From Nocardia stercoris (GTDB taxonomy: Bacteria; Actinomycetota; Actinomycetes; Mycobacteriales; Mycobacteriaceae): a stretch of 64,000 bases of DNA. The notes beneath the pieces were generated by a model. The model was not told where the DNA came from. It made no database searches and saw only the letters and a program-made list of their open reading frames with translations. Every line of letters begins with the position of its first letter. Position 1 is the stretch's first letter. Positions 27,461 through 38,100 of the stretch are shown piece after piece. Where the stretch lies: NCBI RefSeq assembly GCF_003696265.1, contig NZ_RFFH01000003.1, positions 248,001 through 312,000 of the forward strand. The letters are read 5' to 3'. The position numbers were made by a program, and so were the translations under genes.

Positions 27461-28741
27461 TCAGCGACCGCGAGTCGCGGCGGGCCGGACTCCGGTGACG
27501 GTGTCGCAGAAGTGGGCCACGCCGTCCTCGGTGGCCATCGCCGCGGCGAGCTCGGTGGCGCGCTCGCCGGTCTCGGGACGCAACGCGACCGCGAGCGCGG
27601 ACGACAGCGTGTCCGCGCTGAGGGTGCGGTAGGGCAGGGCGGTTCCGGTCCCGGTCCGCACCACGCGCTGACCCCAGAGGATCTGGTCCGCGCTCAGATG
27701 CGCGACCACCGCCGGGATCCCGGCGCGCGCGACCGCGTGGGTGGTCCCGGAACCGCCGTGGTGCACCGCGGCCCGGCAGCGCGGCAGCACCCGGGAATGA
27801 TCGAACGACCCGGTCACCAAGACCGTGCGGCCCGCGCGCGGCCCGGCTTCGAACGTCGACCAGCCCGCACCCAGCAGCATCCGCACGCCGTGCCGGCGCG
27901 CCACCTCCTCGATCATCGCCAGGCAGCCGGCCGGATCCAGCACGGGCATACCGCCGAAGGAGACGAACACTGGCGGCTCCCCCTCGTCGAGCCACTGCTC
28001 GAGTTCCGGGTCCAGCGCCTGCTCACCCCATGCGGCTCGCAAACCGGGCGGCACCACGGCCATCCCCGAGATCGTGCGGTCCGGCCAGTCGCCGGGCCGC
28101 CCGAACAGCGCCGGACTGACCAGCAACTCGATCGGGAACGCGTTCGCGCGCACCAGCTTCCAGAGATCGGGCGCCGGCCTGGTCGCCCCGAGGCGGCGCC
28201 GCATCCGCTGTGCGGTGGCACGGCCGGTGGCGGCATAGGCCTGCTCGAACACCAGGTGGGTCGCCAGCCGCAGCGCACCGGTCGGCAGGTGCCGGCCGGT
28301 GACGAACGGCGACGCGTACTCGGCGGTCCGGTCGATCGGGAACGGCAGGTGCATGGCCAGCTGCTGACCGGAACGGCCCGTGATCGCCAGAGCCCGGCCG
28401 AGACTCAGCGGACCGGTCACGATCAGATCGGCCCCGTCACATGCCCGGATGTGCGCCTCGTCCAGCGCCTCGGCGTGTTCGGCCTCGAGCTTCGCCAGCG
28501 CGCGAGTGAACCGCACCGTGTTACCCGCGACCAGAGACTGTTGTGCCGCACCGGAACTGAGGAACTTCAGCAGGTCCACCGGCAGTTCGACCGTCTCGAA
28601 CCCGACCCGTCGCGACGGCTCCACATTGTTGGTGTTGGCCGCCACCACCACGTCGTGGCCGCGTGACCGCAACCCGTCCGCGATCGCCAGCGGCGGCTGC
28701 AGATCACCGCGGGTGCCGAAGGTGAGTACCGCGATCCTCAT
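27461..28741 (-). CDS. UGT-family (GT1/MGT-like) glycosyltransferase
   Basis: A 426-residue GT-B enzyme. The N-terminal acceptor domain begins MRIAVLTFGTRGDLQPPLAIADGL; the C-terminal donor domain carries PPVFVSFGGMP and the signature RAAVHHGGSGTTHAVARAGIP, close to the mycobacterial lipid glycosyltransferases of the rhamnosyl/deoxysugar type. The ATG at 28741 overlaps the preceding stop as ATGA. Its place in the operon suggests it glycosylates the released polyketide lipid at the cytoplasmic face. The sugar donor cannot be read from sequence. Confidence 0.9.
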   Translation of the reverse strand: MRIAVLTFGTRGDLQPPLAIADGLRSRGHDVVVAANTNNVEPSRRVGFETVELPVDLLKFLSSGAAQQSLVAGNTVRFTRALAKLEAEHAEALDEAHIRACDGADLIVTGPLSLGRALAITGRSGQQLAMHLPFPIDRTAEYASPFVTGRHLPTGALRLATHLVFEQAYAATGRATAQRMRRRLGATRPAPDLWKLVRANAFPIELLVSPALFGRPGDWPDRTISGMAVVPPGLRAAWGEQALDPELEQWLDEGEPPVFVSFGGMPVLDPAGCLAMIEEVARRHGVRMLLGAGWSTFEAGPRAGRTVLVTGSFDHSRVLPRCRAAVHHGGSGTTHAVARAGIPAVVAHLSADQILWGQRVVRTGTGTALPYRTLSADTLSSALAVALRPETGERATELAAAMATEDGVAHFCDTVTGVRPAATRGR

Positions 28742-29838
28742 GCGCCGAGGCCTTTCACCGAGCCGGCCGGGTGGTGCCGGTCGAGGAAGTCGAGAATGTG
28801 GCCGAAGACGTCCAATGCGGCGCCGCGACCGAGGAAGGTGTCGAGATGGCCGTACCCCGGCACCTCGACGTAGTCGACGTCCAGCTGCGGGTGCCGGGCG
28901 GTCAGCACCTCGTGGCACAGCTGGTTGGCCCCGGGCCAGAACTTGTTCTCGCTACCGGACAGCAACAGCAGCGGGGTGTCGATGTCACCGGCGCGGTCCA
29001 GCGCGTTCTCCGGCAGTACCCGGTATCGGTCGTCGCGGTCGTTCCAGCGCAGCATCGCGTGCGCCAATTCGACCCGCCGCAGATGCGGCAGGATCCACAG
29101 CGGCGCCGGGCCCAGCAGCTCGGGCAGCAGGTCGTGTGCGTGCGGGTCGAGGTTGCCGTGGTCGTACAGCGAGCCGCCGAGTCCCCACGCGTTCTGCAGC
29201 AGCCGGCAGGTCGGATCCTTGCAGCCCTGCTTGCGGCCGCTGAGCGCGAACAGCGGGGTGTACTTCGACCACAGTCCGACCGTGCGGAAATCGGTGGGCA
29301 CGTGGTCGATTCGGGTCCGCAGCAGCTCGGTGCCGAGCGTCAGGCGCGCCCGCGCGGTCCCACTCATCTTCGGGGTGAGGAACACGCCCTGCGCCACCAC
29401 ACCGGCCAGCCCGGGCACCAGTCCCGCGACCAGGCTCATCGACAGCGACAGCGCCCCGATGCAGTGGGCGACGACGAACAGCGGCCGGTCCCCGATCCGG
29501 GCCCGGACCGCGTCCACCGCGGCGGGAATGTCGTAGACCGCGACATCGTCGTAACTGAAGCGAGATCCGTTGTGGTTGTAGGGCAGTCGGCAACTGCCGC
29601 GCCAGTCGAGCAGCCACGGTTCGTAACCGTTGTCGACGAGCACGTCGGTGAGGTGCCGGGTACCGGGCACCCGGAACATGTCCGAGGACGCGGTGTGCCC
29701 GTGCAGCAGCAGCACGGCCGGGCCCGACGCCGACGCGGTGGTGGCGCGGCGCAGGCCCAGCCGGGTCCCGTCCCGGGCGACCAGTGGGACGTCCTCGATA
29801 TCGGTGTCGTCGAGGCGGGTGGACAGCACGGGGGTCAT
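28738..29838 (-). CDS. Alpha/beta-hydrolase-fold protein with Cys nucleophile
   Basis: A 366-residue alpha/beta hydrolase. The oxyanion loop is LLHGHTASSDMF; the nucleophile elbow reads VVAHCIGALSLSM, so Cys126 stands where Ser is usual; the C-terminal His is in PGYGHLDTF. A Cys nucleophile is known in PHA synthases and in the hydrolase half of GMC-oxidoreductase fusion proteins, which the block GCKDPTCRLLQNAWGLGGSLY also resembles. In such enzymes Cys favours acyl transfer. It overlaps both neighbours by 4 bp. Possible roles are transfer or release of the acyl chain, or proofreading. Confidence 0.83.
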   Translation of the reverse strand: MTPVLSTRLDDTDIEDVPLVARDGTRLGLRRATTASASGPAVLLLHGHTASSDMFRVPGTRHLTDVLVDNGYEPWLLDWRGSCRLPYNHNGSRFSYDDVAVYDIPAAVDAVRARIGDRPLFVVAHCIGALSLSMSLVAGLVPGLAGVVAQGVFLTPKMSGTARARLTLGTELLRTRIDHVPTDFRTVGLWSKYTPLFALSGRKQGCKDPTCRLLQNAWGLGGSLYDHGNLDPHAHDLLPELLGPAPLWILPHLRRVELAHAMLRWNDRDDRYRVLPENALDRAGDIDTPLLLLSGSENKFWPGANQLCHEVLTARHPQLDVDYVEVPGYGHLDTFLGRGAALDVFGHILDFLDRHHPAGSVKGLGA

Positions 29839-32162
29839 CGCAGCTCCTTGGTGGCGGCGTCACGGCCGAGGTCGAGCAGTTCGGCGGCGGCCCGCAGCAA
29901 CGGCTGGGCGAGACCGCGGCCGACCTGCGAGCCGAACCAGCCCAGCCAGACGAGCTTGGCCAGCCGCTGTTCGCGTTCGGACAGTTCGGGATTCGTGCGG
30001 ATGCCGTCGATCTGGTCGGGCACGTAGCTGTCGGCGGGGACCACGACCTCACCGCTCAGCCGGGCCGCAGCACCGGCCCGCCCGATGTCGACGCGCAGGG
30101 CGCGCGCCTGGCGCCACAGGTCACGGCGGGCGCGGGCGGTCTTGTGCCCTTCCATCCACCACCGCCCGCCGTCGCTGTCGCGCAGCTCGAGCCGGTAGCG
30201 CAGCAGTGGATGCCGCAGGCCGGACTCGGTGGGTACGCCCTGCTGCGGACGCACCCACACGTCCCCGCGTTCGACCGTCAGTGGATCGGGATGCAGTGCG
30301 GCACACCGTAGTTCACCGGCCACGTCGACGCGGCGGTCGGTGACCAGCTGATGCATGCTCGCGATGGACAAGGTCAGCGCCAACTCGCACGGATGGCTGT
30401 CGTCCCCGTCGGTGACGGTGCCACGCAAGGTTTCCGGGAACCACAGGTAGGGCGCGTCGGCCCGGTCGGGCAGCCGCGCCACACCGAGGTCGGCGAGCCG
30501 CTCGAAGGTGCGCTGCTGGGCCCGGGCGTCGTAGCGGACCGCGGGCGGCAGGCCGTGCGCGGCGACGAATGCCCGGGTGCGATGCATGGTGGCCGCGGGC
30601 GCGGTCATCGAGGCCTCGCAGAGTTGCTGTGCGGTAGGGCTTTCCAGCATGCGGGCCAGGAACTCCAGCTCCGCCACCCCTTCGCGGCGGATCCGGGCCA
30701 GCGTGTCGTCCCGCCAGTCCGGCCAGTCCTTCAGGACCACGTTCATCCCGCCCAGCATCATGTCCCGACGCACATCCTCGACCGTGCTGGGAACCCCGGT
30801 GAGATGGTAGTCCCGCCCCCACGCCTGCGGCTCGCCGACGATCGCGGCCGTCACCCGGCTCACCCAATCCACCGGCGCCACATTGAGATACCGGAATGCG
30901 GGCATGGTCCGGAAGCGGGAGAACGCCGCCAGGAACGCACTCGACAGATCGTGCGGATTGTGGGCACCGGTGCGCGGGTGCCCACCGATCCCGGCCGGCC
31001 GCAGGAAGGTGACCACCAGGCCGCGTTCGCGCGCCCGGCGCAACAGGGCCTCGGCCGCCCACTTGGTCTTGTCGTAGCCGGCGCCGAGCCGGTCCAGATG
31101 CGCGACCGGATCGTCCTCCCCCATGCTGGGCGCGGCGACCTCGTTGAACACCGCGACCGACGAAATATGGTGCAGCGGTTTGATCGTGCCGGTCATGGCC
31201 AGTTCCGCCAGGGTCAGCGGGCCCAGCACATTGGCTTGGCGCAGCGACGGGTAGCCGCGCAGGAAGTCCACGGCGGCAGCCACATTGACGATCGCGTCGA
31301 TGTCCTGGGCCAGCGCGTCCCACTGCTCGGCGGACAGCCCGAGCCGGGGGCGCCGCACGTCGCCGGCCAGAACGGTGATGCGGCGGCGGATCTCCGAAGA
31401 CCACGGCAGGTAGAAGCTCCGCAACGCCTTGCCGAGCCGTTCCGTCGCGGCCGCGTCGTCCTCGCCCCGGACCAGGCAGACCACGTGTGCGTCGCTGTGC
31501 CGCAACAGGTCCAGCAGCAGATGGCTGCCCAGGAAACCGGTCGCGCCGGTCAGCAGCACCCGCCGGGGTGCGGTCAGGGGCGGCGGACCGACCCACGGCA
31601 GCCGGTCCGCCCCGGCGATATCGGCACTCGCCAGGGCGAGATCCTCGTCGATATCGATTGCCGCCGGCAGGTTCCCGCTCGGCACGGGCGGCGTGGCCAG
31701 GTGTCCGCCCGAAACCGCGGGGAGGCCGGGGTCCGCCGGCGGCGCCTCGACCGCGAATCCGTTGCGGGTGAGCCAGCGCTCGGCCAGGCGTCGCGGCCGC
31801 GCGTCCGCGAACACGTCGTCCAGGCTCAGTTCGACCCCGTGCTCCTCGATCAACGCGGCCACGAACTCGACCGCCGCCACCGAGGTCGCACCGGCCTCGA
31901 ACAGATCGGTCTCGCTGTCGATCGGCTCGGCCAGCTTGCGATTGGCGATCTCGGTGATGACTGCCGCGAGGCCGGCGACCGTCCAGCCCGTTGCCGATTG
32001 CGGTACCGCGGGATCAGTGGCCGGTTCCGGCGTCGCGCGCCGCGGGGCCGCTGCGGCGAGCAGGGCGGCGATATCCATTCCGGCGCCGCCACTTTCGAGG
32101 GCCAGGGCGCGGGACCGGTTGTCGTTGCCTGAGTTCGGTGTCATGAGGTGCTCCTGCGTCAT
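29835..32162 (-). CDS. ACP-thioester reductase with C-terminal beta domain
   Basis: A 775-residue protein. An N-terminal ACP (about 60-130) has the phosphopantetheine Ser94 in [15 protein letters not shown]. The thioester reductase domain (about 195-510) has the NADPH loop [12 protein letters not shown] (205-216), HHISSVAVF, and the catalytic pair Tyr363/Lys367 in YDKTK. Such domains release carrier-bound acyl groups as aldehydes or alcohols. Residues about 570-775 ([38 protein letters not shown]) are extra and resemble the beta-rich domain that links GMC oxidoreductases to a fused alpha/beta hydrolase; the next gene encodes just such a hydrolase. The ATG overlaps the PKS stop as ATGA, making the ACP the natural partner of the upstream FkbH domain. 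Confidence 0.88.
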   Translation of the reverse strand: MTQEHLMTPNSGNDNRSRALALESGGAGMDIAALLAAAAPRRATPEPATDPAVPQSATGWTVAGLAAVITEIANRKLAEPIDSETDLFEAGATSVAAVEFVAALIEEHGVELSLDDVFADARPRRLAERWLTRNGFAVEAPPADPGLPAVSGGHLATPPVPSGNLPAAIDIDEDLALASADIAGADRLPWVGPPPLTAPRRVLLTGATGFLGSHLLLDLLRHSDAHVVCLVRGEDDAAATERLGKALRSFYLPWSSEIRRRITVLAGDVRRPRLGLSAEQWDALAQDIDAIVNVAAAVDFLRGYPSLRQANVLGPLTLAELAMTGTIKPLHHISSVAVFNEVAAPSMGEDDPVAHLDRLGAGYDKTKWAAEALLRRARERGLVVTFLRPAGIGGHPRTGAHNPHDLSSAFLAAFSRFRTMPAFRYLNVAPVDWVSRVTAAIVGEPQAWGRDYHLTGVPSTVEDVRRDMMLGGMNVVLKDWPDWRDDTLARIRREGVAELEFLARMLESPTAQQLCEASMTAPAATMHRTRAFVAAHGLPPAVRYDARAQQRTFERLADLGVARLPDRADAPYLWFPETLRGTVTDGDDSHPCELALTLSIASMHQLVTDRRVDVAGELRCAALHPDPLTVERGDVWVRPQQGVPTESGLRHPLLRYRLELRDSDGGRWWMEGHKTARARRDLWRQARALRVDIGRAGAAARLSGEVVVPADSYVPDQIDGIRTNPELSEREQRLAKLVWLGWFGSQVGRGLAQPLLRAAAELLDLGRDAATKELR

Positions 32163-35100
32163 CGTTCCCAGGACCGGAAGGCGCGCAGCCGCTCCGGGGT
32201 CACGGTGGTGTCCAGTACCGGGTCGTCGAGGTCCCCGCCGCCGAGCCCGGCGAGCAGGGTGCGGGCCGGGACGTTGCGGGTGGTGTGGTGGGCGATCAGC
32301 CGGACCCCGGTACAGCCGAGGGTGTCCGCCCGATCGGCGAGGAAAGCCAGCAAGTTCTCCTCCACGCCGCGGCCGAGCGCCCGGCAGCTGAGCTGCCAGC
32401 CCTGCACCAGCAGGGTTTGCTCGTCCTGGCGGACCGCGAGGACGCCGACCTGTCCGTAGTCGCCGAAGCGGTCCCGCACGTGCGCGGTGAACACTTCACC
32501 GTCGGCGCGCCACCGGTCCAGCTCACCGTCGGCGACCTTGCGCAGCGTGAACTGGTTGGTGCGGCGGATCAACTGTGCCGACCGCTCGGCGGTGTCGTCG
32601 GTCAGCGCGGCGATGTCGACCTGCAGATCCAGCCCGGCCAGGAAGTCCGCGAAATCCGTCGCGGCCCTGGCCTGATCGCGCAGCCGCTGCTGCTGGTAGA
32701 ACTCCGCGCGGGCGGCGTCCTCGGCGGTGGCGGCGATCGGGTGCATCGGCCACAGCCGGTGCAGGAACGCCGCCAGCCGGTCGGCGGGCGGGCAGGTCAC
32801 GGTCAGCACCTGCGGCAGGGCGGCCCGCATGGCCGCCACTTCGACCGGGTTGTCGTCGAGGAACAGGAAACTGTCCACGCCGAGCCGCAATTCGTCGGCT
32901 GCCGCGGCCAGCCGGCGGGACTTCGGCTCCCATCCGGCCGACAGCACCGCGAAATGTTCGGCCCGCAGCAGACTGTCCGGCTGCTCCAGCACCGCCCGGA
33001 CGGTGGCCTCGTCGTTGTTGCTGATCAGCACGAGCAGCACACCGGCGGCGCGCCACTGCAGCAGCCGCCGCGCCAGTACGGCCCGCGCGCCGCCGAGGTC
33101 GACCCCGTCCGGTCCGGCTTCCGCCGCGACGCCGCCCCACAGGGTTTCGTCGCCGTCGACCGCGATCACCTTGGGTGGGGTGGCGGTCACCTCCCGCACC
33201 ACTTCGGCGAGGGTGAGCGCGATCGCGGCCTGGAATTCCGCGCCGAACGGCAGGTGCGCCAATGCGTCGGTGTGCCGGTCGAACGGCTCCGCCACGGCGT
33301 GCACGCGCGTCCAGTCGTCCGCGTCCAGCACCGCGACCCCGGGCAGGTCCCGCAGCCGCGCGGCGACCTGCCGTTCCCAATCCGCGAGGCGCGGTTCGAG
33401 TTCCGCGCTGGGCAAGAACCCGACCACCATCGGAATGCGAGCCCGTTCGGTCACCGCGCCCACCGCCGCCGGATAGGCCTGCGCCAGCTCCGCGAGCGCG
33501 TCGTCGTCGATCTCACCGAACCGCACCAGATCGACCGCCCGCAGCAACACCACGCCGACCTTGGTCTCGGCCGCCGCGAACACGCCCATCGGATCCCGCA
33601 GCGCCGCGAGCACCTGGTGATAGGGCGCCTCGGCGACCTCCACCGCACCACCGATCACACTGTCCGCGAATGCGATCCGGCACAGCGCAGGCAGATTCCC
33701 GAGCGCGAAGCCGGCCGCCAACGCGACCACCGGAGCCGGTCGCCGGGGCGCGGCCACAGCCTCGTCCGGCCCGGCATCTGCGGCTCCTGAGCTGACCAGA
33801 GCCGGTTCACCACCGGGATCGGACAGTGTGCCGGACGCCGATGCTCGGGTATCCGGCTCTGCCACGAGCCCCGGCGATTCCGTCGTTCGATCGGCAGCCA
33901 GGTCCGGTCCGGGCGTGATCGGCGTGTCACCGGTCACCGCTGTGCGCGCGATTCCGTTGTGCGCCAGGCCGTTCGATGCGGCCGGTAGTACCGCGGTGGC
34001 CGCGATGTCCGGGTTCGCCACGACCGCGGTCAGCGCGGCGATGTAGTCGGTGCCGAACAGCGTGGCTGCCCGGTCGTCGATGATGTCGTGGTTGTAGGTG
34101 AAGCTGATGCTGCCCAGGTCGGGCATGGCGGTGACCATGATGTCCAGGTCGCTGTAGCCGATGCCGACCGGGAGGATGTCGACGTGGTCGAAGCCGGCCG
34201 GTGAGCGGAGGAAGTTGAAGTACACCTCGACCATCGGGGCGTCGGGCCGGTGCAGCCCCTGGGTGGCCAGCACGGCCAGGGTGTCGGAGAAGCTGGCGCC
34301 CGCGGTGAGCAGGCGGCGCAGCCGCTCGGCCGTGCGGCGCAGGACGGTGGCCGCGGTGTCCCCGGCGTCCACTTGGCCCGGATACGGCACCGGCACACCG
34401 TAATAGCCGATGCCGCGCATGGCGTCCACGTGCAGCCGGGTGTCCACCGGTACCGCCAGGACGAACCGGTCGACCTCACGTCGGGCAGCCAACAGCAATT
34501 GCAGGGCACCCAGGAACACCGCCGCCGGCGTCACCCCGAGCTCGCGGGCCCGCTCGGTCGCACGATCGAACAGGCCCTCCGGAAGCGGTAGTACCTGCGT
34601 TCCGGCCCGATAGCTGCGCGGTGGCCTGGCCACGGCCCGGTCGAGCCGGCGGCTGCCGACGAAGGCGGCCCGCCATTCGGCGAGGTCCGCCGCCGGCCGA
34701 CTCGGTTCCTGCTGGGCGTCGAGCAGGCGCAGCAGGTCGACATTGGTCGTCTCGCCCGGCAGCGCGGTGCCGGAAAGTTCGGTGTCGATCTCGGCCGCGA
34801 CCAGCAGCAGGGACTGGGCGTCGGCGACACCGTGGTGCGCGCCGAAGACGAGAACCTGTGCCCCGGAATCAGATTCGATGAACTCGAAGCGCCACAGCGG
34901 GCTGACGGCGAGATCGAATTCGGGTTCGAGCAGGGTACGCAGGTACTCCGCCGCCCCCGCGTCGGTCAGCTCGGCGACTCTGCGGTGCCGCAACAGCGGA
35001 CCCTGTGGCTCGCGATGGACCACGAGCTCCCGCCCGCGCGGCGTGCTCGGAATCGCCGTGCGCAGCGCGGCGTGCCGGGCAGCCAGCCGGCGCAACAGCA

Positions 35101-38100
35101 GGTCCAGGCCGGTGGCGTCGATCGGGGTGCGCAACCGGATCGCCAAACCCACCGCGTGTGCCACCGCCGGAATTCCGTGACCGCTGCGCAGCAACCGCAT
35201 CACATCTCGGGTCGCCGGGAACGACTGTGTCGCAGGCACTTCGGCTGACGGCACCGGCTCGGCCGCGTTCTCGGTCGCGCCACCGGCAGCTCCGCGGAGT
35301 ACCTCGGCCAGCTCGACGGGGCTCGGGTGATCGAAGATGGCGGTCACCGGCAGCGTGATCCCGGTCGCCGCCCGCAGCGCGTTGCGCAGTTCGACGGCCA
35401 TCAGCGAGTCGAACCCGAGCTGCTGGAAGGTGCCGTGCGGATCGATCGAGCCCTGGTCCGGGTTGCCGATCACCCGTGCGGTCAGGTCGCGGATCAGGTT
35501 CAGGGCGGTCGTCTCGTCCAGATCGCCGGGCGCGACGGTGATCGTCGCGTCGGTGACTGTCCCGGCGACTCTGCGCCGGGGCCGGACCAGGCCGGCGAAT
35601 ACCGCCGGCACGGCGGGCCGAGCGCGCAAGGCGCCCAGGTCAAGCCGGGCGGGCACGACGGTCGCCGCGTCCACGCCGAGTGCGGCGTCGAACAACGCGG
35701 CGCCTTCGGCATCCGACATCGGCCGCAACCCCACCCGGGCGAGCCGGGCCCGGTCGCCACCGCCGAGCGTCGCGGCGAGCCCGACCTGCCACAAGCCCCA
35801 GGCGTGGGACTGACCGGGCAGGCCACGCGCCCGGCGATAGGCCGCCAATCCGTCCAGGAAGGTGTTGGCGGCAGCGTAATTCGCCTGTCCGGGACCACCG
35901 GCGATACCGGCCAGCGACGACAGCAGCACCAGGGTGACCGGCTCGCCGGCCGTCAGCTCGTGCACGTGCAGTGCGCCGTCGACCTTGGGCCGCAACACCT
36001 TCGACAGTCGCTCGGGCGTGAGGGTCGCGAGGGTGCCGTCGTCGAGCACACCGGCCGCGTGCACGACGACCTGCGGGCGGGTGCGCTCGAGGAGAGCGGC
36101 GACCGCGTCCCGATCGGTCAGATCGCACGCCTCGAGTGTCACCTCGGCACCCGCGGCAGTCAGTTCCGCGGCGAGTTCGGCCGCACCGGGCGTTTCCGCG
36201 CCCCGGCGGCCGGTCAGGGCAAGGCGGGTGATGCCGTGACCGGTGACCAGGTGCCGGGCCAGCGCCGCGCCGACGCCGCCGAACGCGCCGGTGAGCAACA
36301 CCGTCCCGCTGAGTTGACCGGGTGCCGCCGCGGCGGCGCGCGCCAAGCGCGCGACGTACACGACCCCGTCGCGGATCACCAGTTGCGGCTCGCCGGCCGC
36401 GAGCACGGCCGCCGCATCCACCTCGATATCGGTGTCCACCAGCACGAATCGGCCCGGATATTCGGATTGTGCGGACCGCACCAGGCCCCAGACCGCAGCA
36501 CCCGCGAGATCCTCCAGCGCGGCGCCGGGCAGGTCGACCGCGCCGTGGGTGACCACGATGAGTGTCGTCCCCTCCGTCGCGGCGACCCGCTGCAGCGCGG
36601 CCAGTGCGGTCGCGGTCGCGTGGTGCACCGCGGCGGCGGTGTCGCCCGCCGGGACGGCCAGCAGTTCGACCTTGGGCCCGGCGTCCGGCGGTGTGGCGGT
36701 CGGCCTGTCGCCGTCGGCGGAGCGGTGTGCGAGTGCCGGAACCGTGGCGGTCGCACCGGAATCCGGCGGGATCGGCTGCCACTGCAGGGTGTAGAGGTCC
36801 TCGGCGCGCGGCGCCAGGTCCGACGGTGAGATCGGGCGCAGCACAATCGATTCCGCTTCCAGCACCGAGCGTCCGGCCGGGTCCAGTGCGGTGAGGGTCG
36901 CCGCCTCGGGGCCGGTCCGGGTGATCCGGACGCGCAATGCGGCGGCGCCGGTGGCGTACAGCCGGATTCCGCTCCAGGCCAACGGGATCAGCAGCGCGTC
37001 TGGGTCGCCGCCCTCGGTGAGGGCCAGGGCGTGCAGCGCGGCGTCCAGAACGGCGGGGTGCATCCGGTAGCCGCTCGCATCGAACTGGGCGGGCAGGGCG
37101 ATGTCAGCGAAGACGGTGGCCGGATCCGCGGCGGCACGCCAGGCTCGGACGAGACCGCGGAACGCGGGACCGTAGTGATAGCCGCGGTCCGCGAGACGGT
37201 CGTACAGGTCTGTGACGTCGATCGGGATCGCCTGCGCCGGTGGCCATTCGAGCACCGCCGGTTCGGCTGCCGGTTCGGCGGGCGCCAGCAGGCCGGTCGC
37301 GTGCACGGTCCAGGTGCCGGCGCCCGGTGCCGCCGAACGCACGGTGACGGGTCGCCGACCCGTGCCGTCCGGCTCGCCGACCGACACGTGCAGTCGCAGG
37401 CCGTCGGCCGGAATCGGCATCGGGGCCTGCAGCACCAGTTCGGCCAGATCGGGGCATTCGGCTTCCTCGCCCGCGCGCAGGGCCAGCTCGACCAGACCGG
37501 TGCCGGCCAACAGAACCGTCCCCGCCACCTCGTGATCGGCGAGCCACGGCTGCCGCGCCACCGAGACCAGGCCGGTGAGGGTGAGTCCGTCGGAGTCGAG
37601 CTGGGGCACGACCGCGCTCAGGAACGGGTGATCGGCGGCGTCGAGCCCGGCGGAGCCGAGATCGGAGTCCGGCACCGCGCGCGGTTCCAGCCAATAGCGC
37701 GAGCGCTGGAACGCATAGGTGGGCAGCGACATTCGCGGTCCCGAACCGTAGCTCCAGGCCACCGGCAGGCCCGCCAGCCGGGCCCGGGCGGTGGACCGCA
37801 GGAAGGCCGCCAGGTCGGCGTCGTCGCGGCGCAGGGTGCCGATCACCGAGACGACGGCAGCCGGGTCGAGGTCGTCGACGGTCTCGGCGATCGCGGCGGC
37901 GAGCACGGGCCGCGGGCTGATCTCGACGAATTCGCGGTAGCCGAGCCGGTGCGCGGTGCGAACCGCGTCGGCGAAGCGTACCCGGTCGCGCACGTTGCGG
38001 TACCAGTGTTCGCCGTCGAGGTCGGCCGGGTCGTGCTCGGCGCCGGTGACGGTGGAGATCAGCGTGATCTCGGTTGCGGCGACAGGGAATCCGCGCAACG

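Noticed and set aside
29835..32162. Identification as a full carboxylic acid reductase
   Set aside because: CARs begin with an adenylation domain; this protein starts at the ACP and has no ATP-binding motif.
32159..33780. FkbH region read as an ordinary HAD phosphatase
   Set aside because: Length, the DGDETLWGG motif and the C-terminal acyltransferase-like half match FkbH domains fused to PKS lines.
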